From Myxococcales bacterium (GTDB lineage Bacteria > Myxococcota_A > Bradymonadia > Bradymonadales > Bradymonadaceae): a stretch of 5,815 bases of DNA. The stretch covers positions 1-5,815 of the forward strand of contig SKNI01000304.1 of assembly GCA_007120615.1 (NCBI GenBank). Direction: 5' to 3'. The notes below the pieces were generated by a model. The model worked only from the letters and a program-made list of their open reading frames with translations. It was not told where the DNA came from and ran no database searches. Numbering within the stretch: position 1 is the first letter of the stretch; each line of letters opens with the position of its first letter. A program made the position numbers and the translations under genes. Below are positions 1-5,220 of the stretch, one piece after another.

Positions 1-477
1 GAGGGAATGGTGGGCGATCGTTTCAGCAACGATCTCAGCTATGATTGGAGCCGAAACCGGTTAATGGCAGGTGCCGATTACGGCGTCGATCTTTTCGGCG
101 AGAGGCTTCGACCCTTGGCCCGGCTGGCGGTGGGATATTCCTATCAGTCCCTGGGTCTGACGGTGGACAATCGAACTTACCGAGACGGAGACCACGGACT
201 GGCCGCTCAATTGAGTACGGGTGTGGAGTTGAGCTTCGGAAGAGGTGATATTGTGGAGGGCGAGATCCTCAGCCGGCTCTCAGTGGGATTTAACTTTTTG
301 ATGGGCTATCTCTGGCAAACGGAGGCCGACTTTAGCGATATGCGGTCGACGTCAGCGCCGTCGGAGCCCAATGAGGAGGATCCCTGGACGCGAGGCTCTC
401 TGGACGCCGGCTCTCTTCAGATGTCCGGTACCACCTGGACCGTAGGTGCAGTGCTTCGGTATCACTTTGGTTCGTAA
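1..477 (+). CDS. Probable outer-membrane beta-barrel protein, 3' part only
   Basis: The reading frame is open from the first base to the TAA at 475-477, giving 158 residues of a protein that begins upstream. An ATG at 7 exists, but nothing upstream in the window lets it be judged a true start and the frame continues through it, so I treat it as internal. The protein shows alternating polar/hydrophobic segments typical of membrane beta-strands (for example LMAGADYGVDLF, LARLAVGYSYQSLGL, AQLSTGVELSFG, LSVGFNFLMGYLW) and ends in a last strand TWTVGAVLRYHFGS. A polar acidic loop (roughly residues 107-130, rich in S, P, E and D) precedes that strand. This supports an outer-membrane barrel or porin-like protein by pattern only; no specific family is recognised. 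The terminal GS after the aromatic residue differs from the usual C-terminal F/Y/W. A foldback element begins three bases past the stop codon. Confidence 0.6.
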   Translation, partial: EGMVGDRFSNDLSYDWSRNRLMAGADYGVDLFGERLRPLARLAVGYSYQSLGLTVDNRTYRDGDHGLAAQLSTGVELSFGRGDIVEGEILSRLSVGFNFLMGYLWQTEADFSDMRSTSAPSEPNEEDPWTRGSLDAGSLQMSGTTWTVGAVLRYHFGS

Positions 478-478
478 A

Positions 479-646
479 TAGATGGCATCCGGAAATGGCT
501 CCCTTTGCAGAAAACGGTCTATTTGACGATCTTCGAATTTCGCTCACCGCTCGACATAGCGTTGCTATGCCTCGGAATTCGCAAAATCCGAATCTCATTC
601 AAATATCCTCGTTTCTGCTCGGTCCGCCATTTCTGGATGCCATCTA
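479..646. mobile_element. MITE-like foldback element, TA-flanked
   Basis: The segment 481-644 is one long imperfect inverted repeat. Its outer 19 bp (481-499 against the complement of 626-644) match at 18 of 19 positions, starting GATGGCATCC and ending GGATGCCATC. Internal blocks GCAGAAA and TATTTGA are also mirrored, and the centre is a perfect CATAGC-GTT-GCTATG hairpin (555-569). By hand alignment about 55 of 81 arm positions are complementary. Each terminus abuts a TA dinucleotide (479-480 and 645-646), as expected for a TA target duplication by Tc1/mariner/IS630 transposases. There is no open reading frame of its own, so it would be non-autonomous. The transcript would fold into a long hairpin directly behind the barrel gene's stop codon and might act as a 3' stabiliser or terminator. 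The alternative is a structured non-mobile RNA element. Structure is certain; mobility is inferred from one copy. Confidence 0.65.
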
Positions 647-654
647 AGTGAGCC

Positions 655-687
655 CTCGTAAGCGATCCCCTGGGGATCGCTCGCGAG
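655..687. repeat. Compact near-perfect palindrome / hairpin
   Basis: Bases 661-670 (AGCGATCCCC) are exactly complementary to 672-681 around a single central T, which as RNA gives a 9-bp stem with a CTG loop. The stem extends outward through a mismatch and a G-T pair to a further 4 bp (CTCG at 655-658 with CGAG at 684-687). No T tract follows, so it is not a standard intrinsic terminator. It could be a protein-binding operator, since it lies just upstream of the candidate kamA promoter, or an mRNA 3'-end hairpin. Confidence 0.6.
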
Positions 688-695
688 ATCTCTGG

Positions 696-724
696 TTGAC
701 AGCAATCGCAGAAGTTCTCACATT
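696..724 (+). promoter_or_regulatory. Candidate sigma70-type promoter for kamA
   Basis: A perfect -35 hexamer TTGACA (696-701) is followed after exactly 17 bp by CACATT (719-724), which matches the -10 consensus at only 3 of 6 positions. Transcription would begin near 731, leaving a leader of about 145 nt before kamA. The palindrome at 655-687 lies just upstream, where an activator might bind. The weak -10 element keeps confidence modest. Confidence 0.4.
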
Positions 725-728
725 CAAG

Positions 729-849
729 GGGCCGGGCTCCCACTGTAGGGAGTGTGGATCAGGCTTGCGGTTACGGCCCGCCGCGCCACTGACGAAACGT
801 TTGCGATTTTAACGTTCGGTGTGGTGCGAAGTTGAAGATGATCCACACC
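729..849 (+). promoter_or_regulatory. Structured kamA leader with competing pairings
   Basis: GGGCCG (729-734) can pair with CGGCCC (774-779), enclosing a small hairpin CTCCC/GGGAG (737-741 with 748-752). Near the 3' end CCACACC (843-849) can pair with GGTGTGG (818-824). Overlapping bases GATCCACAC (840-848) can instead pair over 9 bp with GTGTGGATC (752-760). These two pairings exclude each other, and the shared strand ends 14 nt before the kamA ribosome site. This is an arrangement seen in attenuators and riboswitches. It does not resemble the lysine, cobalamin or SAM riboswitch consensus that I know. Pairings are visible in the sequence; regulation is inference. Confidence 0.35.
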
Positions 850-863
850 AAGCGACGCGATCT

Positions 864-869
864 AAGGAG
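864..869 (+). promoter_or_regulatory. Ribosome binding site of kamA
   Basis: AAGGAG lies 6 nt ahead of the ATG at 876 and fixes that start. An in-window ATG at 838 belongs to another frame and has no such site. Confidence 0.85.
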
Positions 870-875
870 TGACGC

Positions 876-2288
876 ATGGCCACGGCTGAAGAAGTTATCC
901 CCCCCGAAGAACCCCATAAGAAATCAAAAGCAGAACCACCGCAAATTCGGCAAGAGCGAAAGCCCGCAGCGGCGGGCCATCTTGAGCACCGAAACCTGCG
1001 CTCCGATGAGTTCTGGCGAGGGATTCCTGCGTTTAGCGACGTAACAGAAGAGGAATTTCTCGACTATAAATGGCAGATGAAAAACTCGCTCTATGGCGAG
1101 GCCAAGTTGATGAAGTTGATGGAGGGACTGGCGCCGAAAGAATTCGTAGAAGATGCGAAGCGTGGATTTAGCAAAGCGCCCATGTCGGTTCGGATTACAC
1201 CCTACTTATTGAGTCTGATCGACTGGGACGATCCCTGGACCGATCCGATTCGGACCCAATTTATGCCCATCGGATCTCGGCTGACCATGGATCATCCGAT
1301 GTTGACGCTGGACTCGCTTCACGAGCAGGCCGATGCCCCGGTGGAGGGACTCACCCACCGCTACCGGGATAAGGCCCTCTTTTTGCCCTTGGACACCTGT
1401 CCGGTCTATTGTCGCTTCTGCACCCGGAGCTACGCGATCGGGGTGGATACGGACACCGTAGAGAAAGTGAAATTGCGGGTCGATCCGAAGCGCTGGGAGA
1501 GAGCGTTTGAATATATCGAGAGTCGACCGGAGTTAGAGGATATCGTCATCAGCGGCGGCGATACCTACAACCTGGCCTTTAAGCATATCGAGAATATCGG
1601 GGTTCGCCTTCTGGAGATTCCCCATATTCGGCGAATTCGCTTTGCCACCAAGGGTCTTGCGGTGATGCCGATGAAGATCTTGACCGATCAGCGCTGGCTA
1701 GACGGAATGACTCGGGTGGTAGAACTGGGACGAAAACTGCATAAACAGGCCGTAATTCATACCCATTTCAATAACCCCAACGAGATCACCGAGATTACGC
1801 GCCGGGCGATGAACGAGCTCTTTGAGCGAAATATCGTGGTGCGAAATCAGAGTGTTCTGCAACGAGGCGTCAATGACGACCCGGAGACGATGTCGTTGTT
1901 GGTCAAGCGGTTGGGGGAGGTCAACGTTCATCCCTATTACGTCTATCAGCACGATATGGTGCAGGGAGTTGAGGACCTGAGAACGTCGGTTCAGACCAAT
2001 GTCGATATTGAGAAATCGGTGCGCGGGGTCACGGCTGGATTTCACACGCCGACCTTTGTGGTCGATGCTCCCGGCGGCGGTGGAAAGCGCGGCGTTCACT
2101 CCTATGAGCATTACGATCGGGAGACCGGGATCTCCGTGTATACAGCGCCGTCGGTGAAGCCGGGAGAGCATTTTCTGTACTTTGATCCCCTTCACAGCCT
2201 CAGCGATGAAGTCCGAAAAGCGTGGACCGATAAGAAAGCCCAAAAAGAGATGATCCAGGCGGCTGAGCGAGCCGCCGGTGTGAGCTAA
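876..2288 (+). CDS. kamA: Lysine 2,3-aminomutase (radical SAM, PLP-dependent)
   Basis: A cytoplasmic enzyme of the KamA family, which interconverts L-lysine and L-beta-lysine using a [4Fe-4S] cluster, S-adenosylmethionine and pyridoxal phosphate. The radical-SAM cysteines are C175, C179 and C182 in CPVYCRFCTR; R184 matches the substrate-carboxylate arginine (R134 in the Clostridium subterminale enzyme). SGGD lies at 226-229. The PLP lysine is K404 in PGGGGK. D360 (YQHD) and D397 (VVDAPG) match the two aspartates that bind the lysine side-chain amine, which in glutamate 2,3-aminomutase are replaced by Lys and Asn, so lysine is the likely substrate. The protein is 470 residues, longer than the roughly 416-residue clostridial enzyme, with a Pro/Lys/Glu-rich N-terminal extension of about 40-50 residues. 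Only the three cluster cysteines are present, so the C-terminal zinc-binding cysteines of the clostridial enzyme are missing. No ablB acetyltransferase (osmolyte synthesis) is adjacent. A role in EF-P modification (EpmB) is less likely because the aspartates fit true aminomutases. Confidence 0.9.
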   Translation: MATAEEVIPPEEPHKKSKAEPPQIRQERKPAAAGHLEHRNLRSDEFWRGIPAFSDVTEEEFLDYKWQMKNSLYGEAKLMKLMEGLAPKEFVEDAKRGFSKAPMSVRITPYLLSLIDWDDPWTDPIRTQFMPIGSRLTMDHPMLTLDSLHEQADAPVEGLTHRYRDKALFLPLDTCPVYCRFCTRSYAIGVDTDTVEKVKLRVDPKRWERAFEYIESRPELEDIVISGGDTYNLAFKHIENIGVRLLEIPHIRRIRFATKGLAVMPMKILTDQRWLDGMTRVVELGRKLHKQAVIHTHFNNPNEITEITRRAMNELFERNIVVRNQSVLQRGVNDDPETMSLLVKRLGEVNVHPYYVYQHDMVQGVEDLRTSVQTNVDIEKSVRGVTAGFHTPTFVVDAPGGGGKRGVHSYEHYDRETGISVYTAPSVKPGEHFLYFDPLHSLSDEVRKAWTDKKAQKEMIQAAERAAGVS

Positions 2289-2322
2289 ATTGCATAAAAA
2301 CGGCGCCCCCGGCGTCTACTCA

Positions 2323-2342
2323 AGTAGCCATGGATGGCTGCT
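2323..2342 (+). repeat. Short hairpin in the kamA-barrel gap
   Basis: AGTAGCCA (2323-2330) pairs with TGGCTGCT (2335-2342), 8 bp including one G-T pair, around a TGGA loop. No T tract follows, so it is unlikely to terminate transcription. It sits 31 bp ahead of the next gene's start and could be an mRNA processing or stability element. Confidence 0.4.
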
Positions 2343-2373
2343 GGAACGAATTTATCCTGAATGGAGTCGAAGG

Positions 2374-2943
2374 ATGCGAGTGTTGAGAAACGGGGCGCTG
2401 TTGGCAGGGCTTTTTGCGATGTTGATTACGGTTTTGCCGGCCTCGGCCGATGCGATTTTGCGTGTCGGGGTAGATGCCCGGTGGGTGCCGATCGCTTTGG
2501 AGACGATGAAAGAAGACGGGGGCGCCTCTTTGAATAAAGAGCGCCAATTGGAGAGCCTCGGGGTAGGGGCCAGGGTCTTAATTGGTGTGGAGCGATTCGC
2601 ACTGGGACCGAAGGTCAACTTCGCTCGCCATACCTTCTCCGACCCGGATCTGAGTTATTCGCAGGTCGATATCAATCTGCACGCCCGACTGAGGATGCCC
2701 TCGGCTCGGTTTGCCTTTTTTACCGAGGCCGGCCCGGCGGTGGCGCTCAATATCGGAGGAGTAGGCTATACCGCAGTGCTGGGAATGGAGGTCGATATCC
2801 TCGGATGGCCGCTGGTCGATATGAACCTGGGCCTGGCGGCACAATATGCCAATATCCCCATCGGAGCCGGGCCCTCCGAGGTGCGAAGAAACCACGGCCT
2901 GCGGGGTATGGTTGTGGTCGGTTTTGACTTCAAACTCTATTGA
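2374..2943 (+). CDS. Small exported outer-membrane beta-barrel-like protein
   Basis: I choose the ATG at 2374 because GGAG (2363-2366) lies 7 nt ahead of it and the product then opens with a textbook signal peptide: basic MRVLRNG, hydrophobic ALLAGLFAMLITVLP, then ASADA with cleavage after residue 25 or 27. A TTG at 2290 would add 28 residues without a ribosome site and would bury the signal peptide. The 189-residue precursor continues as amphipathic beta-type segments (LRVGVDARWVPIAL, GVGARVLIGVERFALG, SQVDINLHARLRM, RFAFFTEAGPAVAL, YTAVLGMEVDIL, MNLGLAAQY) and ends GMVVVGFDFKLY, with the aromatic C-terminal residue favoured for barrel insertion. This fits a small outer-membrane barrel of about 8 strands; function is unknown. 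It follows kamA by 85 bp, so co-transcription is possible, and a probable terminator lies 34 bp downstream of its stop codon. Confidence 0.7.
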   Translation: MRVLRNGALLAGLFAMLITVLPASADAILRVGVDARWVPIALETMKEDGGASLNKERQLESLGVGARVLIGVERFALGPKVNFARHTFSDPDLSYSQVDINLHARLRMPSARFAFFTEAGPAVALNIGGVGYTAVLGMEVDILGWPLVDMNLGLAAQYANIPIGAGPSEVRRNHGLRGMVVVGFDFKLY

Positions 2944-3192
2944 TCGCTTTTGAGGCTCCACCAGGAGGGCGGAGGCAAGCCTGGGGGTTGGGCTTTTTTC
3001 TATGGCGCTCTCAGACCTGAAGAGCAAGATTCGGTGCGATGCAGTCAAGGATCGCGCCCCCCGTGATCTGAGCAGCGGGGATCGATTTTCTTGCGCCTCC
3101 TCCCCACTCGATCCAATCTGGTTGCTGCTCGGGCGATGGGTTCGCCGTTGTCTCCGAGAGGTAGTGATATTCCCGAGGAAGGTGGCAAATAG
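2944..3192 (+). other. Intergenic region without a supported gene
   Basis: After the terminator at 2977-2999, the rest (3000-3192) holds no convincing gene. A weak hairpin (CCCCG 3059-3063 with CGGGG 3076-3080) is followed by a T-rich stretch (3086-3092) and could be a second, poor terminator. I find no good -35/-10 pair for the gene at 3193, though the gap is the natural place for its promoter. GAGGAAGG (3175-3182) serves as that gene's ribosome site, 10 nt before the ATG. Confidence 0.5.
2977..2999 (+). terminator. Probable intrinsic terminator after the barrel gene
   Basis: AAGCCT (2977-2982) pairs with GGGCTT (2990-2995), with one G-T pair, around a G-rich 7-nt loop. It runs into six T residues (2994-2999). 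It lies 34 bp past the stop codon at 2941-2943 and separates the kamA-barrel unit from the downstream gene run. The stem is short, so strength is uncertain. Confidence 0.55.
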
Positions 3193-3873
3193 ATGCATCG
3201 GCAGTGGTATCTAATCGACGATGAGGGGATCCATCCTCTTGATCTGGGACAGGAATCGGAGGATTTTTGGGATAAATTTACCCATGACGGAGAAGAGGGA
3301 CCGTGGTCGGCCTTCTCACAGGTGGTGGTGGACGCCTCGGCGACCCGAACGGTGGAAGGGCTCTTTCGGACGGCTCCAGAGTTGGAGGTCGGCTTAGAAG
3401 AGGTCACCGATCAGCCGGAGCTTTGGGACGGGTCGATGATGGTGGCCAGTGGCGAGGAGTTGACGGTGATCTCGGAGCCGGGCGTCGATCTCGACGATCG
3501 GGTCATGGCCGCGGTCTGGGCGGAGGAATTGATCGCTCATTTGCGGTGTGACGGAGCGTTTTTTGGCTACGATCCGGCGGCAGGTACACTTTTCTTAACG
3601 GTCTTTTCGGAGGGAAAACCGGAATTTGCCTGGTGTGACTCATTGTCGCCGGGGCCAAGTTATGCGATCGTCTTTCAGGAAGATGGGCAATGCACCAATG
3701 AAGACCCTCGACGGTTTGCCCTGGTGCAGATGGATATGCCCGAGACCAGTCCGTTGCTCGATCGGCATCAATTTTTGCTGGTTAACCTGCGGAAACTCGG
3801 GCTGAATTCAGTGAGTCCGCAATTAGAGGATCTACCCATCGCAGCCGTATTAGCCAGGAAGCCAGACGAATAG
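3193..3873 (+). CDS. Acidic hypothetical protein
   Basis: I do not recognise this 226-residue protein. The ATG is preceded by GAGGAAGG at 10 nt. It has no signal peptide and no membrane segment, so it should be cytoplasmic. It is strongly acidic: by count about 44 Asp/Glu against 14 Lys/Arg, spread along the chain. It has several tryptophans and a mixed alpha/beta look: an N-terminal segment with YLIDDEGIHPLDLG, a helix-like stretch DDRVMAAVWAEELIAHLR near residues 100-117, then strand-like pieces TLFLTVF and SYAIVFQEDG. A C-terminal HQFLLVNLRKLGL is followed by a hydrophobic VLA stretch near the end. The next gene starts 62 bp later on the same strand, so it may head a run with the Cys-rich protein, nadC and birA. 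Continuous codon use like its neighbours and the ribosome site support a real gene; function is unknown. Confidence 0.65.
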   Translation: MHRQWYLIDDEGIHPLDLGQESEDFWDKFTHDGEEGPWSAFSQVVVDASATRTVEGLFRTAPELEVGLEEVTDQPELWDGSMMVASGEELTVISEPGVDLDDRVMAAVWAEELIAHLRCDGAFFGYDPAAGTLFLTVFSEGKPEFAWCDSLSPGPSYAIVFQEDGQCTNEDPRRFALVQMDMPETSPLLDRHQFLLVNLRKLGLNSVSPQLEDLPIAAVLARKPDE

Positions 3874-3935
3874 GGCGATGGCGGCGATCGGTGTTGGGGC
3901 GGGAGATCGGATATAATCACTTGAAGGAGCGGGTA

Positions 3936-4298
3936 ATGGAAAAGAGCGATCGGTCGTGGTTATTTTTGGCCCTGGCGGCGATAGGGTTGTCGTTGTTGAT
4001 GCTGGTGCCGTTGGCCTGCGGAGGCGCGGCTCAGTCAGTGGGGCTTTCCTGTCGGGATCACGCCGACTGCCCTGGCGAAGCCCGTTGTCTACGCGGGAAT
4101 CGATATCCCGGTGGAACCTGCACCATCGCCTGTGACGACCATTATGACTGTCCCGGCTTTGCCTATTGCATCGATCGCGAAGGCGGTGTGTGTCTGGAAG
4201 GATGCGACCGAGATCGGGATTGTCGCTCTTCCTATGAGTGCAGCAATGAGCGTAATAATGGCTCCGGTGGCCGAAGTTATGTGTGCATCGGAGATTGA
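3936..4298 (+). CDS. Small exported Cys-rich protein with three tandem repeats
   Basis: I choose the ATG at 3936 because AAGGAG (3924-3929) lies 6 nt ahead; an in-frame GTG at 3891 has none. The 120-residue precursor has a signal sequence (hydrophobic residues 8-27) ending LVPLAC at C28. This may be a lipoprotein site, but Pro at -3 is unusual, so secretion by signal peptidase I is possible. The mature part is three tandem repeats of C-x5-C-x5-C-x(7-14)-C joined by 3-residue links: C39/C45/C51/C62, C66/C72/C78/C86 and C90/C96/C102/C117. Each has Asp before its second Cys (ADC, YDC, RDC). Twelve evenly spaced cysteines suggest disulfide-bonded knots in the periplasm or outside the cell. Such repeats are common in myxobacterial and related surface proteins, where they resemble EGF- or Dickkopf-like modules. 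Partner and function are unknown. A 43-bp gap precedes nadC. Confidence 0.75.
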   Translation: MEKSDRSWLFLALAAIGLSLLMLVPLACGGAAQSVGLSCRDHADCPGEARCLRGNRYPGGTCTIACDDHYDCPGFAYCIDREGGVCLEGCDRDRDCRSSYECSNERNNGSGGRSYVCIGD

Positions 4299-4341
4299 CG
4301 AGATGGTTTTTTAGTTGGGGGGGCGATCGACAAGGAGAGAG

Positions 4342-5196
4342 ATGGAGTTATTTATCAGTCCGCGGGTGGCGGCGTTGATCGAGCTTGCTCTGGAAGAGGA
4401 CGAGATCGGCTTTGATGCCACATCCCAGGCGTTTTTTGGCGCCGACAGCCGAGCCTCTGCCCGTCTGATCGCTCGCCAGGAGCTGGTGATGTGCGGCGCT
4501 CCGGTGGCAAAAGCCGTATTTCGGAGAGTCGATGAGACGGTGCGGTTTGAAGCGGTGGCCGATGAGAAAACTCTGGTTCGAGAGGGGGAGATCATCGCCA
4601 CCGTGGAAGGGGCGTCGGGCTCTCTTCTGCGAGGAGAGCGCACGGCCCTGAATTTTTTGCAGCGGATGTGCGGAGTAGCCACGCTGACCCGAGAATTTGT
4701 AGAAGCTCTGGGCGACGACCAAACCAGGGTCGCCGATACCCGAAAGACCCTTCCTGGCTGGCGACTCCTCGATAAATACGCCGTGCGGTGCGGCGGTGGT
4801 TATAATCACCGCTATAATCTCTCGGCAGGCGTGATGATCAAGGAGAACCATATTGCGGCGGCCGGGGGCATTGCCGAGGCCATCGAAGTGGTTCGTCGTC
4901 ACGCCCCTCATACGCTTCGAGTGGAGGTCGAGGTGGAGACGCTGAAGGAGGTCGAAGAGGCCCTGGAGGGCGGCGCCGAGATCATCTTGCTCGATAATAT
5001 GAATAATCAAATGATGAAGGAGGCGGTCCAGATAATTCGCGATCATCGACGGGGCAAAGAGGTGGTCATCGAGGGGAGTGGAAATATGGACAAGGAGCGT
5101 CTGCGAGGTCTGTCCGAGGTGGGACTCGACGTGGTATCGGTGGGAGCGCTGACTCACTCGGTGTCGGCGGCTGATATCTCGATGCTAATCGATTGA
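4342..5196 (+). CDS. nadC: Nicotinate-nucleotide pyrophosphorylase (quinolinate phosphoribosyltransferase)
   Basis: A cytoplasmic enzyme that joins quinolinate and phosphoribosyl pyrophosphate to make nicotinate mononucleotide, with loss of CO2, in de novo NAD synthesis. From the ATG at 4342 it has 284 residues, the normal family length. AAGGAG (4332-4337) lies 4 nt ahead; an in-frame TTG at 4315 would add nine residues without a ribosome site. Family motifs follow in order: RTALNFLQRMCGVAT (100-114), DTRKTLPGWR (132-141), KYAVRCGGGYNHR (145-157), IKENHI (166-171), VEVEVET (194-200), LLDNM (216-220), EGSGN (244-248) and DVVSVGALTHS (263-273). E197 and D218 match the acidic active-site residues known in the family (E201 and D222 of the Mycobacterium tuberculosis enzyme). 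All substrate-binding Arg, Lys and His motifs look intact. The stop codon lies 24 bp before birA, indicating co-transcription of two cofactor genes. Confidence 0.95.
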   Translation: MELFISPRVAALIELALEEDEIGFDATSQAFFGADSRASARLIARQELVMCGAPVAKAVFRRVDETVRFEAVADEKTLVREGEIIATVEGASGSLLRGERTALNFLQRMCGVATLTREFVEALGDDQTRVADTRKTLPGWRLLDKYAVRCGGGYNHRYNLSAGVMIKENHIAAAGGIAEAIEVVRRHAPHTLRVEVEVETLKEVEEALEGGAEIILLDNMNNQMMKEAVQIIRDHRRGKEVVIEGSGNMDKERLRGLSEVGLDVVSVGALTHSVSAADISMLID

Positions 5197-5220
5197 AGAG
5201 AAAATTACGGGAGAAAAATT

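Noticed and set aside
332..743. Minus-strand open frames across the foldback element
   Set aside because: They overlap the barrel gene's end and the inverted repeat, have no ribosome site and show no protein-like pattern; self-complementary DNA produces such frames by chance.
1698..2243. 181-codon minus-strand open frame inside kamA
   Set aside because: It is antisense to the best-conserved part of kamA, including the PLP motif; it is a codon-use shadow.
3057..3092. Second intrinsic terminator in the 2944-3192 gap
   Set aside because: Only a 5-bp stem with a 12-nt loop, and the T-rich stretch is broken and offset; too weak to list as a terminator.
2578..3198. 206-codon minus-strand open frame
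   Set aside because: It runs antisense through the barrel gene and across its terminator, with no recognisable domain.
3187..3207. Resemblance of the start of the acidic gene (AAATAGATGCATCGG) to the left tip of the foldback element
   Set aside because: The match needs gaps, includes bases outside the element and has no inverted partner nearby; probably chance.
3002..3214. 70-codon open frame in the intergenic gap
   Set aside because: It has no ribosome site, directly follows the T tract of a terminator, and its product looks random.
3912..3917. Perfect TATAAT as a promoter for the Cys-rich gene
   Set aside because: There is no acceptable -35 box at 16-18 bp, and transcription would start at about 3924, at the ribosome site itself. 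An internal promoter remains possible but is not supported.
4348..5157. 269-codon minus-strand open frame
   Set aside because: It is fully antisense to nadC, whose family motifs are unambiguous.
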